Positions 43,030 to 53,117 of a stretch of DNA of 64,000 nt are shown here, one piece after another (the stretch's first letter is position 1; each line of letters opens with the position of its first letter). Under the pieces are notes generated by a model. The model saw only the letters and a program-made list of their open reading frames with translations. It had not been told where the DNA came from and made no database searches. Where the stretch lies: NCBI RefSeq assembly GCF_965218915.1, contig NZ_OZ244708.1, positions 1,612,001-1,676,000 on the forward strand, in the 5' to 3' direction. The DNA comes from Novosphingopyxis sp965218915 (GTDB lineage: Bacteria; Pseudomonadota; Alphaproteobacteria; Sphingomonadales; Sphingomonadaceae). Position numbers and translations under genes: made by a program.

Positions 43030-43484
43030 GCGAAGCGATGATCGAGATAGCGAGCGAAGCGGCGATGCTGGCGTTCGGCCGGACGCTCGGACGGCTGCTC
43101 GAGCGCGGCGATCTGGTGGCACTCAGCGGCGATCTCGGCGCGGGCAAGACCGTATTGGCGCGGGGAATGCTGGCGGGACTCGGCTTTGACGGCGAGGTGA
43201 CCAGCCCGAGCTACGCGCTCGTCCATCCCTATGATGCTCCGGACGTGCGCTTACCGGTCAGCCATGTCGATCTGTACCGGCTGGGTGATCCGGCGGCGCT
43301 GGTCGAACTCGGCCTCGGCGAGGCGCGCTCCTATGGCGCGCTGATCGTCGAATGGCCCGAGCGCGCGGGGGCGGCTTTCGTGGCCGATGCGCTGCACGTC
43401 CGGATCGAACGCGACGGACCGAGCGCGCGGCGGTTGACAGTGGCGGTGCCGCGTAGTTGGGAAGGCCGATGGCCACGCAGATGA
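43026..43484 (+). CDS. tsaE: tRNA threonylcarbamoyladenosine synthesis ATPase TsaE
   Basis: The product has 152 residues. Walker A GDLGAGKTVLARGM, then SPSYALVHPYD, HVDLYRLGDP and EWPER are typical. It works with TsaB and TsaD to make t6A at tRNA position 37, the base that MtaB in this window modifies further. It is coupled to divL by ATGA and overlaps amgK by 16 bases. Confidence 0.95.
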   Translation: MSEAMIEIASEAAMLAFGRTLGRLLERGDLVALSGDLGAGKTVLARGMLAGLGFDGEVTSPSYALVHPYDAPDVRLPVSHVDLYRLGDPAALVELGLGEARSYGALIVEWPERAGAAFVADALHVRIERDGPSARRLTVAVPRSWEGRWPRR

Positions 43485-44461
43485 CCCCGCCCCCCGGCGC
43501 GCCGCATTTCCTCTCCGCAGCCGGCTGGACGGGCGCGCGGATCGAGCCGTTGGCGGGCGACGCCAGCTTTCGCCGCTATTTCCGCGTCGAGGATGCCGAG
43601 GGCAATCGCGGCGTGCTGATGGACGCGCCGCCGCCGCATGAGGACCCCGCGCCGTTCGTGGCCATCGCCGATTATCTGAGCGGCCACGGCTTTCGCGCGC
43701 CCAGGGTGATCGCCAGCGATCTGGAACATGGGCTGGTGCTGCTCGAGGATCTCGGCAACCGCCGCATGCGCGAGCATTTGGCCTATCATCCAGAAGAAGA
43801 GACCGCGGTTTACGAACAGGCGATCGACGAGCTCATCAGGTTGCGCGATATCCCGCCCGCCGATGTGCCGCGCTATACGCAAGCAAAATATATCGAGGAG
43901 GCCAAGCTGCTGACCGAATGGTTCGCGCCGGCCGCGCATCTCCGGGTCGATCGGGCGGGTTACGAGACGCTGTGGCGCGAACTGCTGGCCCCGGTGATCG
44001 CGGCGCAGGCGAAGCCGGTGACGGTGCTGCGCGATTATCATGCCGAGAATATCATGCTGATCGGCGAGAATCGGCTCGGCCTGCTCGATTTTCAGGACGC
44101 GCTGGCGGGGCATCCTGCTTATGATCTGGTCTCGCTGCTGCAGGATGCGCGCCGCGACGTTCCGCAGGCGCTGGAGGCGGCGATGCTGGATCGCTATCTG
44201 GCCGTGACCGGCGAGGGCGAGGATTTTCGCACCCATTATGCGCTGCTCGGCGCGCAGCGCAACGCCAAGATCATCGGCATCTTCACCCGGCTGTGGCGGC
44301 GCGACGGCAAGGCCCGCTACCTCTCGTTCCTGCCGCGCATGTGGAAGCTGCTCGAACGCGATCTGGCGCATCCCGCGCTGGAACCGATGCGCCGCTGGTT
44401 CGACGACAATGTGCCCGAGGACCGCCGTGCCGGACTGATCGCCGCCGGATCGGATGCCTGA
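43469..44461 (+). CDS. amgK: Sugar phosphotransferase AmgK family
   Basis: The product has 330 residues. It is an aminoglycoside-phosphotransferase fold with the catalytic loop LRDYHAENIM and the metal-binding LLDFQDAL. AmgK phosphorylates MurNAc or GlcNAc at C1 for recycling of peptidoglycan, giving fosfomycin tolerance with MurU. ATG 43469 is chosen for GGGAAGG upstream; TTG 43457 is possible. It overlaps murU by eight bases. Confidence 0.9.
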   Translation: MATQMTPPPGAPHFLSAAGWTGARIEPLAGDASFRRYFRVEDAEGNRGVLMDAPPPHEDPAPFVAIADYLSGHGFRAPRVIASDLEHGLVLLEDLGNRRMREHLAYHPEEETAVYEQAIDELIRLRDIPPADVPRYTQAKYIEEAKLLTEWFAPAAHLRVDRAGYETLWRELLAPVIAAQAKPVTVLRDYHAENIMLIGENRLGLLDFQDALAGHPAYDLVSLLQDARRDVPQALEAAMLDRYLAVTGEGEDFRTHYALLGAQRNAKIIGIFTRLWRRDGKARYLSFLPRMWKLLERDLAHPALEPMRRWFDDNVPEDRRAGLIAAGSDA

Positions 44462-45179
44462 GATGGTCATAGTGACCGGTGCGATGGTGATGGCCGCCGG
44501 GCTCGGCAAGCGCATGCGGCCGCTGACGGCCAGCAGCCCGAAGCCGCTGGTGCGCGTGGCCGGCCAGCCGCTGATCGACCACACGCTGGCGCATCTCGCC
44601 AAGGCGGGCGTCCGGGATGTGGTGGTCAACGTCCATTATCTCGCCGACGCGCTGGAAGCGCATGTCGCGAACGCCCCGTTCGGGCTGAACTACCAGATTT
44701 CGGACGAGCGCGAGCGGCTGCTCGAAACCGGCGGCGGGCTGGTCAAGGCGCTGCCGATGATCGCATCCGATCCGTTCTTCTGCGTCAACAGCGACAATAT
44801 CTGGGTCGATGGCCCGCGCGCCGCGCTGACGCAGCTCGCCGAGGAGTGGAACGGGACCCGCATGGACGCGCTGCTGCTGCTGGTGCCACATGCCCGCGCG
44901 CATCATCATGGCGGCAGCGGCGACTTCCACCTCGACGGTCAGGGCCGGATATCCTGGCGCAAGGAGCGCAAAGTCGCGCCGTTCATCTTCACCGGCATCC
45001 AGCTGATGGCCAAGCGCCTGATCGAAGGCGATGCGGGCGAATCCTTCGGCACCAGCCGGTTCTGGGACAAGGCAATCGCCGATGGCCGCCTCTACGGCAG
45101 CATCTTCGACGGCGAATGGTTCGACATCGGCACCCCCGCCGCGATCCGGCCGACCGAAGCCTGGTTCACCAATGGGTAG
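44454..45179 (+). CDS. murU: N-acetylmuramate alpha-1-phosphate uridylyltransferase MurU
   Basis: The product has 241 residues. The nucleotidyltransferase signature MVMAAGLGKRMRPLTASSPK is near the start, followed by FFCVNSDNIWVDG and the acid-rich DGEWFDIGTPAAI. It forms UDP-MurNAc from MurNAc-1-P, which feeds the cell-wall recycling route that starts with AmgK. Two ATGs at 44454 and 44463 are possible. Confidence 0.93.
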   Translation: MPEMVIVTGAMVMAAGLGKRMRPLTASSPKPLVRVAGQPLIDHTLAHLAKAGVRDVVVNVHYLADALEAHVANAPFGLNYQISDERERLLETGGGLVKALPMIASDPFFCVNSDNIWVDGPRAALTQLAEEWNGTRMDALLLLVPHARAHHHGGSGDFHLDGQGRISWRKERKVAPFIFTGIQLMAKRLIEGDAGESFGTSRFWDKAIADGRLYGSIFDGEWFDIGTPAAIRPTEAWFTNG

Positions 45180-45187
45180 CAGGGCTC

Positions 45188-48184
45188 ATGCGTAGCAGGG
45201 CCAAGCCCGCCATCTACACCATCCCCGCGCATCGCGGGTTCGCCGATGCGCTGGCCGCCGGGATGCTCGATCGCTTCGCCGAGCCGGAGCGCGGCCTGTC
45301 CGGCGGCATGATCCTGATCCCCAACAACCGCGCCGCGCGCGCCATCAGCGACGCCTTCGTGCGCCGCGCCGCGCCGGGGCTGCTGTTGCCAAGGATGGTG
45401 CCGATCGGCGATCTCGATCTGGGCGAGGCGCTGGGTCTGGCGCTCGATCCGGTCGGCGCGGACGTGCCGCCCGCGGTCGATCCGCTGACCCGGCGGCTCG
45501 CGGTCGCGCGGATCGTGCAGGATCGCATGAAAGTGGGCGGCGAACGCGTCAGCGCGCCCGAGGCGCTGCGCCTCGCCGACCAGTTTGCGCGCGCGCTCGA
45601 CCAGCTGGTGATCGAGCGGAAGTCGCATGGAGCTTTGGACGAGCTCGTGCTCGCCGAGGAACTGGCCGATCATTATCAGCGCTCGCTCGCCTTGTTCGCC
45701 GCTGTCGCGCGCGACTGGGCCGCGCATCTGAAGACGATCGGCCGCATCGATGTCGCCGAACGGCGCAACCGGCTGCTGGGCGGTGTGGCGGAGCGCTGGC
45801 GCGAGACGCCGCCGCCGGGCTTCGTGGTGGCGGCGGGCGTCACCACCGCCGCGCCCGCCGTCGCGGGCCTGCTGCGCGCGGTGGCGGAACTGGCGCAGGG
45901 CCAGGTCGTGCTGCCCGATCTCGACATCGCCATGCCGGACGACGAATGGGCCGAGATCGGTCCGTACGGCCCCAGCGACGATGGCGCGCCGCCCGCACCG
46001 GCGCTGGAGATGCATCCGCAGTTCCATCTCAAACTGCTGCTCGACCGCATGGGCATCGCGCGCGGCGAGGTGATGCGCTGGGTGCGATCGGGCGAGAACG
46101 ATGCGCCGTCCCGCCGCGCGCATGCCATCAGCAACGCCTTTGCCCCGCCGGACGCCACCGGCAAATGGCAGGACCTGCCGCCCGATCGTCGCAGCCTGTC
46201 GGGTGTGCGCGTGCTCGAAGCGCCGGACAGCGCGGCCGAAGCGCAGGCTATCGCCATCCTGATCCGCGAGGCGATGGAGGAGCCGGGCAAACGCGCCGCG
46301 CTCGCCACCCCGGACCGCGAACTGGCGCGGCGCGTAGCGGCGCATCTCCAGCGCTGGGGGATAGAGGCGGACGACAGCGCGGGGCGGCCCTTGTCCGAGC
46401 TTCCTGTCGGCACCTTCATGCTGACGCTGGCCGAGGCGGCGGCGCAGAATTTCGCGCCGGTGTCGCTGCTGGCGCTGCTCAAGCATCCGCTGGTGCGGTC
46501 GGGCGATGATCCCGCGCGTCTCGCCTGGCTCGATCAGGTCCGCGTGCTCGATCTGCTGTTCCGAGGCCCGCGCTCGGCGGGCGGGCTGGACGGCATCGCG
46601 GATCGGATCGCGCGGCGCATCGAAGACGACAGCGAACGCAAACTCAATACGGCAAAATGGCAGGAACTGCGCGGCTGGTGGGCCGATGTTGTCCCGCTGC
46701 TCGCGCCGCTCGAAGCGGCCGGGCGCTCGGTCGAGGCCGCGCTCGATGCACTGCGGACCGTGGCCGAAGCGCTCACCGGAGACCGCATCTGGCGCGGGCG
46801 CGAGGGGCGGATGCTGGCCGAGCTGTGGGCGGACCTCAGCGCGCGCGCCGCCGACGGGCCGAGCCTTGCCGATACGCAGGAACTGCCCGCCTGGCTCGAG
46901 GCGCTGATCGGTGAGATTTCCGTGCGCCCGGCTTATGGCGGCCATCCGCGCGTGGCGATCTACGGCCTGCTCGAGGCGCGGCTGCAGCAAGCCGATCTGG
47001 TCATTTGCGGCGGGCTGAACGAGGGCACTTGGCCCATGCTGCCGCAGCCCGATCCCTGGCTCGCCCCGCGCATTCGGCGCGAGCTGGGTCTGCCCGCGCT
47101 GGAACGCTCGATCGGGCTGGCCGCGCATGATCTGGCGGGCATGATGGGCGCGCCCGAAGTCGTGCTGAGCCGCGCGAAGCGGGACCGGGGCGGGCCGGGC
47201 GTCGCCTCGCGCTTCCTGCTGCGGCTGCAGGCGATGGCGGGCAGCAACCTCAAGACCGACGAACGCGCGCTGGCGCTGGCGGCGATGATCGACGAGCCGG
47301 AAGCGTTCGCGCCCGCCGTCCGCCCGGAGCCGCGCCCCACAGTCGAACAGCGGCGGGTCGCGCTCAACATCACCGATCTCGACCGGCTGAAGGCGGACCC
47401 GTTCGCTTTCTACGCCGCGCGCATTCTGGGCCTGCGCAGGCTCGACATGGTCGATGCCGATCCCACCCCCGCCTGGCGCGGCACGGCGGTGCATGACATC
47501 CTTGAACTGTGGGCGCGCGAGGACGGCCGCGATCCCGCCAAGCTGCACGCCCGCGCGCTGGAGCTGCTGGCTAAACAGGCCGCGCATCCGCTGATGCGTG
47601 CGCTGTGGGAGCCGCGATTGCTCGGCGCGATCGACTGGATTGCCGAGGAAACCGTGCGGCTCAGGATCGAGGAGCGGCGCGAGATCGCCGCGATCGAGGA
47701 GCATGGCGAGATCATGCTGGACGGCGTGAAGCTGAAAGGCCGCGTCGACCGGATCGACCGCTGCGCCGACGGATCGCTGGTGATCGTCGATTACAAAACC
47801 GGCAAACCACCGAACAAGGCGCAGGTGCGCGCGGGTTATGCGCTGCAGCTGGGCCTCACCGGCCTGATCGTCGAGCGCGGCGGCATCGCGGGCGTGGACG
47901 GGACCGCTGGCGGCTTCGAATACTGGTCGCTCGCCAAGGCCGCGCACGGGCCGCGCAAGGGCGAGCTGGGCTATGTCGATACGCCGGTGGGCGGGCGCGG
48001 CGATGATGCCATCGCGCCGGAAGATTTCGTGTCGCACGCACTCGGCCACGTCACCGACGCCATCGCGACCTGGCTCAACGGCGACGCCCCCTTCACCGCG
48101 ATGCTGCACCCGGAATATTCGCCCTATGGCGATTACGATCACCTGATGCGGCGCGACGAATGGTACGGGCGGGGCGCGGCGTGA
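45188..48184 (+). CDS. addB: Double-strand break repair protein AddB
   Basis: The product has 998 residues. It begins MRSRAKPAIYTIPAHRGF; the frame is open upstream to 44846 but that part overlaps murU. The helicase-like N-terminal part has ILIPNNRAARAI. The C-terminal nuclease shows a VIVDYKTGKPP motif. AddAB resects broken ends and loads RecA. It is followed by a family F repeat and addA. A long mirror-image leftward frame is a shadow. Confidence 0.95.
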   Translation: MRSRAKPAIYTIPAHRGFADALAAGMLDRFAEPERGLSGGMILIPNNRAARAISDAFVRRAAPGLLLPRMVPIGDLDLGEALGLALDPVGADVPPAVDPLTRRLAVARIVQDRMKVGGERVSAPEALRLADQFARALDQLVIERKSHGALDELVLAEELADHYQRSLALFAAVARDWAAHLKTIGRIDVAERRNRLLGGVAERWRETPPPGFVVAAGVTTAAPAVAGLLRAVAELAQGQVVLPDLDIAMPDDEWAEIGPYGPSDDGAPPAPALEMHPQFHLKLLLDRMGIARGEVMRWVRSGENDAPSRRAHAISNAFAPPDATGKWQDLPPDRRSLSGVRVLEAPDSAAEAQAIAILIREAMEEPGKRAALATPDRELARRVAAHLQRWGIEADDSAGRPLSELPVGTFMLTLAEAAAQNFAPVSLLALLKHPLVRSGDDPARLAWLDQVRVLDLLFRGPRSAGGLDGIADRIARRIEDDSERKLNTAKWQELRGWWADVVPLLAPLEAAGRSVEAALDALRTVAEALTGDRIWRGREGRMLAELWADLSARAADGPSLADTQELPAWLEALIGEISVRPAYGGHPRVAIYGLLEARLQQADLVICGGLNEGTWPMLPQPDPWLAPRIRRELGLPALERSIGLAAHDLAGMMGAPEVVLSRAKRDRGGPGVASRFLLRLQAMAGSNLKTDERALALAAMIDEPEAFAPAVRPEPRPTVEQRRVALNITDLDRLKADPFAFYAARILGLRRLDMVDADPTPAWRGTAVHDILELWAREDGRDPAKLHARALELLAKQAAHPLMRALWEPRLLGAIDWIAEETVRLRIEERREIAAIEEHGEIMLDGVKLKGRVDRIDRCADGSLVIVDYKTGKPPNKAQVRAGYALQLGLTGLIVERGGIAGVDGTAGGFEYWSLAKAAHGPRKGELGYVDTPVGGRGDDAIAPEDFVSHALGHVTDAIATWLNGDAPFTAMLHPEYSPYGDYDHLMRRDEWYGRGAA

Positions 48185-48202
48185 GCGCGACTACTAAAAT
48201 CC

Positions 48203-48341
48203 TCCCCGGAACGGGGAGGGGAACCGTTTGCCGCAGGCAAATGGTGGAGGGGGTTCTCCTCATTGAACTTTGGCGCAATTCGAGAGCCTCCTCCGTCAGC
48301 GCTGCGCGCTGCCACCCCCCCATGGATGGGGAGGATTTACC
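48203..48341 (+). repeat. Family F intergenic repeat ending in the addA ribosome binding site
   Basis: CCTCCCCGGAACGGGGAGGGG at the left (the first part is a hairpin) and CCCATGGATGGGGAGGATT at the right. The latter gives the GGGGAGG Shine-Dalgarno of addA at 48329-48335. The middle forms smaller inverted repeats. Confidence 0.75.
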
Positions 48342-51300
48342 ATGACCGACGCCATTCTCCACCCCCTGCGTGACAACCAGCGCGCCGCCGTGGCGCCGGA
48401 CCGCGACATCTGGCTCAGCGCCTCGGCGGGCACGGGCAAGACGCAGGTGCTGACCGCGCGCGTGTTCCGGCTGCTGCTCGGCGGCAGCGCGCCCGAGAAC
48501 CTGCTGTGCCTCACCTTTACCAAGGCCGGCGCGGCGGAGATGGCCAACCGCATCAACGCCCGGCTCGCCGCCTGGGTGCGGATGAAACCCGACCTTCTGG
48601 CGACCGACCTCAAGGCCATCGGCGCTCCCTTCGGCCCCGAAGACCAAGCGCGCGCGCGCCGCCTGTTCGCGAAGGTGCTGGACGCGCCCGGCGGCGGCCT
48701 GCGCATCCAGACGATCCACAGTTTCTGCCAGACGCTGCTCGCCGCCTTTCCGGCCGAAGCGGGGCTGGTGCCCGGCTTCGTGCCGCTGGAGGAGCGCGAC
48801 CAGTTGCAGCTGCGCCGTGAGGTACTGGCCGATCTGGTGGCCGATGCCGCCGGCGACGGGCGCGGCTGGCTGATCGAAGCGGTGCAGGCCCTGAGCGTCC
48901 GGCTCGGCGAACAGGGGGCGGAGGCTTTTCTCGTGCGCTGCGCTTCGGCGCCCGACGCGATGGCGCTGGTGCCGGACAGCGTCGAAGGCGCGGAGGTTTT
49001 CGCGCGGCGGATCGCGGGCGTCCAGATCGAGGGCGACCCCGGCGAATGGCTGGCCGATCAATGCAGCGACGGCGCGATCGACCGCGATTTGCTGCGCGGC
49101 ATTCGTGAGCATAATGCCGGTTGGAAGGCGGCGACCGGCGCGACCAATGTCGAGAAGATCGATCGCTGGCTCGCGCTGGCTCCCGCCGATCGCGGCGCGC
49201 AATTGGCCGAGCTCAACAGCGTCTGGGCCACGCAAAAGGGCGGGCTGACCAAGAGCGCGCCCAAGGGCGACGGCTATGCCGAGGCGGCGCAGGCGATGCT
49301 CGACTGGTGCGCGCGTCTGCGTTCGCAGGTCGCGCTGGCGCGCTTTGCCGAGCTTTACGCCGCCGCGCTGTCGGCGGGCAAAGCCTATGCGACCGCCTAT
49401 GCCCTCGCAAAACACCGCGGCGCGGTGGTGGATTTCGACGATCTCATTCGCCGCGCCGCACGGCTGCTCAAACAGCCCGGTATCGGCGACTGGATCCGCT
49501 TCAAGCTGGACGCACGAATCGACCATGTACTGGTCGACGAGGCGCAGGATACCAATCGCGCGCAGTGGGACATCATCGAGGCGGTGACCGAGGATTTCTT
49601 TACAGGCCTCGGCGCGCGGGAAGGGCGGTTGCGCACCGTCTTCACCGTGGGTGACTTCAAGCAGGCGATCTTTGGTTTTCAGGGCACCGATCCGGGGCAG
49701 TATCGCGCCGCGCGCGAGCGGCTGCACGAACGGATCGAACGAGCCTATGCGGACCCGGACCTGGGCGATATTGGGCCGCGCACCCTTCAGCGGCTCGATC
49801 TCGACACCTCCTTTCGCTCGACCGAGCCGATATTGAAACTGGTCGATTCGCTGTTGGCCGAGCGCAGTTTCGGCGCGTTCGGTCTCGAGGCACCGGTCGC
49901 CTCCCATATCGGCGTGAAGCCCGACGTCGGCGAGGTGCTGCTGCTGCGGCCGGTGCGCCCCATCGACGATTCGGCGGCCGAGGAGGATGAGGAAAGCTGG
50001 CTCGCCGAAGAAAAACTGAACTACGCCAAGAAACTTGCGCGGCAGATCAAGGACTGGATCGACGAAAAGCGCGTGCTCGCGACGACTGGTAAGCCGCTGG
50101 CGGCAGGCGACATCATGATTCTGGTGCGCCGCCGGTCGGAACTGGCCGCGCTGCTGGTCGCGCGGCTCTATGCGGAAGGTGTTCCGGTGGCGGGCGTGGA
50201 CCGGCTGCGGCTCGGTCAGCCGCTGGCGGTGAAGGATTTGCTGGCGGCGATCCGCTTCGCAGTGCAGCCCGAGGACGATCTCAATCTCGCCGAGCTGCTG
50301 GTTTCGCCGCTGATCGGGTGGAGCCAGGAGCAGCTGCTGAAGGCGGCTTATCGAACCGGGGATGAGAGGGGTTTGTCGCTATGGCGCCATTTGCGTGGGC
50401 AGGAACGGCTCGCCGAGGCGATCCATCCGCTGCGCGATCTGCTGGCGCGCGCCGAATATGGCACGCCGCATGAATTTCTGGAGCGCATCCTTTCCGGCGA
50501 GATGGACGGGCGGCGCAGGCTGGTGGCGCGGCTCGGGCATGAGGCGCTCGATCCGATCGGCGAGCTGATCAACGCCGCCTTCCTGTTCGAGCAGAACCAC
50601 AACGCCTCGCTGCAGGGCTTTCTCGATTGGTTCGACCGCGGCGATGTCGATGTGAAGCGCGAGCAGGCCCGGGCATCGGGCGAGGTGCGGGTGATGACCG
50701 TGCATGGCTCCAAGGGCCTGCAGGCGCCGCTCGTCATCCTCGCCGATACTACCGCCGATCCCACGCGCACGCCCGATCGCAGCTTCGACCTGCCGATGAA
50801 AGACGAACGGGGACAGCGGACCGGCGTGGACATTCCCGTGCTCGCCCTGCGCAAGGAGGAGAAGTCGGGGCAGTTGGCCGAAGTCGCCGAAAAAGAGGCG
50901 GTGCGCGGCTTGGAAGAGCATTGGCGGCTGCTTTATGTGGCATTGACCCGCGCCGAGGAGCGGCTCGTGCTCGCCGGATCGCTGGGCGTGCGCGCGAAAA
51001 AGCCGCCCGAGCATAGCTGGTACGCCGCGCTCGACCGGTCGCTAGACGCCATGGGTTGCGAATGGGAGGAGCATGAAGAATGGGGCGCGGTGCGGCGCTT
51101 TGCCGGAAGCGATGTCGCCAAAGAAAAGCTTGGCGATAAAAAGGGACAGCTGCCGCCCACCGCACCGCCCGACTGGCTGCGCGCGCCCGCCCCTGTCGAG
51201 GCACGCCCGCCGCGTCCGCTCGCCCCGTCGAGCGGCGGCGAGGACGATACCAGCGCCGCGCCGCCCGATCCCGAGCTGCGCGCGGCGGCCGAGCGCGGGC

Positions 51301-51779
51301 GGTTGCTCCACGGATTGTTCGAGCATCTTCCAGGAGCGGCTTCCGAGCAGCGCCGCGAACTCGGCTTGGCCTGGCTCCAGCGGCGAGCACCCGAGCTGGA
51401 CGAAGCAGCGCGCATGGAACTGATCGAACGCGCATCGCTGGTGCTGGACGATCCGCGCTGGAAGGCCATCTTCGCGCCGGACGCGCTGGCCGAAGCACCG
51501 ATTGCCGCAGTTGTCGGCGAGATAGTGATCGCGGGTACGGTAGACCGGCTGCTGATAGGGCGCGACCATATTCTCGTGGTCGACTTCAAGACCGGAACCC
51601 ATGTGCCGCTCGATGCCGCGGCCGTCCCGATCGCTTACCAGCGGCAGATGGCGCGCTATGTCGCGGCGCTCGGCACCATCTTTCCGGGTCGTCCGGTGCG
51701 GGCGGCCTTGCTCTATTCGCACGCCCCCCGGCTGATCGAACTGACCGCCATGCAGCTCGAGGCGAACAGTCCGGCTTGA
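48342..51779 (+). CDS. addA: ATP-dependent helicase-nuclease AddA
   Basis: The product has 1145 residues. UvrD-type helicase: Walker A SASAGTGKT (26-34), LCLTFTKAGAAEM, Walker B LVDEAQDTN and a VMTVHGSKGLQAP region. The C-terminal nuclease has ILVVDFKTG. It forms AddAB with the gene upstream. The ATG at 48342 has GGGGAGG six bases upstream, derived from the repeat. trxA follows after 87 bases. Confidence 0.96.
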   Translation: MTDAILHPLRDNQRAAVAPDRDIWLSASAGTGKTQVLTARVFRLLLGGSAPENLLCLTFTKAGAAEMANRINARLAAWVRMKPDLLATDLKAIGAPFGPEDQARARRLFAKVLDAPGGGLRIQTIHSFCQTLLAAFPAEAGLVPGFVPLEERDQLQLRREVLADLVADAAGDGRGWLIEAVQALSVRLGEQGAEAFLVRCASAPDAMALVPDSVEGAEVFARRIAGVQIEGDPGEWLADQCSDGAIDRDLLRGIREHNAGWKAATGATNVEKIDRWLALAPADRGAQLAELNSVWATQKGGLTKSAPKGDGYAEAAQAMLDWCARLRSQVALARFAELYAAALSAGKAYATAYALAKHRGAVVDFDDLIRRAARLLKQPGIGDWIRFKLDARIDHVLVDEAQDTNRAQWDIIEAVTEDFFTGLGAREGRLRTVFTVGDFKQAIFGFQGTDPGQYRAARERLHERIERAYADPDLGDIGPRTLQRLDLDTSFRSTEPILKLVDSLLAERSFGAFGLEAPVASHIGVKPDVGEVLLLRPVRPIDDSAAEEDEESWLAEEKLNYAKKLARQIKDWIDEKRVLATTGKPLAAGDIMILVRRRSELAALLVARLYAEGVPVAGVDRLRLGQPLAVKDLLAAIRFAVQPEDDLNLAELLVSPLIGWSQEQLLKAAYRTGDERGLSLWRHLRGQERLAEAIHPLRDLLARAEYGTPHEFLERILSGEMDGRRRLVARLGHEALDPIGELINAAFLFEQNHNASLQGFLDWFDRGDVDVKREQARASGEVRVMTVHGSKGLQAPLVILADTTADPTRTPDRSFDLPMKDERGQRTGVDIPVLALRKEEKSGQLAEVAEKEAVRGLEEHWRLLYVALTRAEERLVLAGSLGVRAKKPPEHSWYAALDRSLDAMGCEWEEHEEWGAVRRFAGSDVAKEKLGDKKGQLPPTAPPDWLRAPAPVEARPPRPLAPSSGGEDDTSAAPPDPELRAAAERGRLLHGLFEHLPGAASEQRRELGLAWLQRRAPELDEAARMELIERASLVLDDPRWKAIFAPDALAEAPIAAVVGEIVIAGTVDRLLIGRDHILVVDFKTGTHVPLDAAAVPIAYQRQMARYVAALGTIFPGRPVRAALLYSHAPRLIELTAMQLEANSPA

Positions 51780-51866
51780 TGCGCCCCAAGCAATCCTGTC
51801 GCGCCCGAAACTTGCGGCTTACTCTATGCGTTTCTACATCGAAACGAACATCAAGGAGACATGATC

Positions 51867-52184
51867 ATGGCGACCAAGGCCGTAGGTGACGAAAGTTTCG
51901 AGCAGGACGTACTCAAGGCCGAAGGGCCGGTGCTGGTTGATTTCTGGGCCGAATGGTGCGGACCGTGCAAGATGATCGGCCCCGCGCTCGAGGAAATCAG
52001 CGATGAGCTGGAAGGTGTCACCATCGCCAAGCTCAACATCGATGACCATCCGAACACACCCGGCAAATACGGCGTGCGCGGCATTCCCACGATGATCCTG
52101 TTCAAGGACGGCCAGCCGGTCGAGACCAAGGTCGGCGCTTCGCCCAAAGCGCAGATCAAGAGCTGGCTGGAGGCCGCGCTTTAA
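51867..52184 (+). CDS. trxA: Thioredoxin
   Basis: The product has 105 residues. The active site is FWAEWCGPCKM, with a KLNIDDHP and the cis-Pro GIPTMILF. The ATG at 51867 is eight bases after AAGGAG; the ATG at 51861 is too close. It ends the divL-to-trxA set. Confidence 0.97.
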   Translation: MATKAVGDESFEQDVLKAEGPVLVDFWAEWCGPCKMIGPALEEISDELEGVTIAKLNIDDHPNTPGKYGVRGIPTMILFKDGQPVETKVGASPKAQIKSWLEAAL

Positions 52185-52252
52185 GGGGCTTCCACTCTAT
52201 TTTATTGTGCTTCGGCGGAGGCCGGAGCCCAGCAGATGACGTTCCCTGATGG

Positions 52253-52272
52253 GCCCCTGCCTGCGCAGGGGC
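52253..52272. terminator. Hairpin between the convergent trxA and phosphatase genes
   Basis: GCCCCTGC at 52253-52260 and its inverse at 52265-52272 form eight perfect pairs with a four-base loop. There is no T-run, so it may be a terminator for one or both genes or merely a repeat. Confidence 0.4.
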
Positions 52273-52285
52273 ACGAAGCCTCAAG

Positions 52286-53080
52286 TTAGAGCAACACCCC
52301 GGCCGCCATATCCCACAGATCGGGCGTGGCGGCTGCCAGCATTCCGGACTGTTTTGTCTGATCGGGCCGGTATGCGGTGCCATCATAGCGCGCGACCTTG
52401 CCGCCAGCTTCGCTCAGGAAGAGCGCGCCCGCCGCATGATCCCATGGCAGCGAACGGCGATAGATGGTGACGTCATGCATACCGGTGGCGAGCAGCGGAT
52501 ATTGCTCGGCCGCGCACATCGGCGGCGGTACCACCTCGAAATGCGCCGCCGCCGCAGCATCGACGCGCACGCGTTCGGTGCCCTCCATGAAGCTGGTGTA
52601 AAGCGCGATTACTGGGCGATCCTTGCCGCTGCCCTTTGAACGCACCGCTTCGCCGTCGATCCACGCGCCGCCGCCGCGGTGGCCGTGGCACAGCCGCCCG
52701 GTCACCGGATCATAGATCCAGCCCGCCTCAGTCTCTCCGCCGCGCACCAGCGCGATCAGGATGCCGAAGGGGGAGCGGCCCGCGGCGAAATTGCTCGTGC
52801 CGTCGATCGGGTCGATCACCCAGCAGAGCGGCGAGTGGATGCGCTCCATCACCGACGGATCGGCCGCTGTGGCTTCCTCGCCTAGGATCGCGGCATCCGG
52901 CAGCAGTTCGCCGAGCTTTTCCGTTAGAAAGCGCTCGCTTTCCTTGTCGGCGACGGTGACGAGGTCATTGGGTGCCTTTTCCTCGATCTGATCGTCCGAC
53001 AAATGGCGGAAATGCTTGAGGACGATCTCCTCGCTGCATAAGCGCATGATCGCGGCGACGGGCTCGTATAGCTCATGCAT
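52286..53080 (-). CDS. Inositol monophosphatase family phosphatase
   Basis: The product has 264 residues. Metal-binding motifs GEEAT, DPIDGTSNF and DHAAGALFLSEAGG are clear. The substrate could be inositol phosphate, histidinol phosphate or 3'-phosphoadenosine 5'-phosphate. Between it and argJ lies a family G repeat. Confidence 0.9.
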   Translation of the reverse strand: MHELYEPVAAIMRLCSEEIVLKHFRHLSDDQIEEKAPNDLVTVADKESERFLTEKLGELLPDAAILGEEATAADPSVMERIHSPLCWVIDPIDGTSNFAAGRSPFGILIALVRGGETEAGWIYDPVTGRLCHGHRGGGAWIDGEAVRSKGSGKDRPVIALYTSFMEGTERVRVDAAAAAHFEVVPPPMCAAEQYPLLATGMHDVTIYRRSLPWDHAAGALFLSEAGGKVARYDGTAYRPDQTKQSGMLAAATPDLWDMAAGVLL

Positions 53081-53117
53081 CGGATGGGCGATATTTCGTC
53101 AGGAGGGTTAGTCCTCC

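Noticed and set aside
45092..48142. 1016-codon leftward frame opposite addB
   Set aside because: Mirror-image frame produced by high GC and codon bias. addB on the other strand has clear motifs, and this product shows none.
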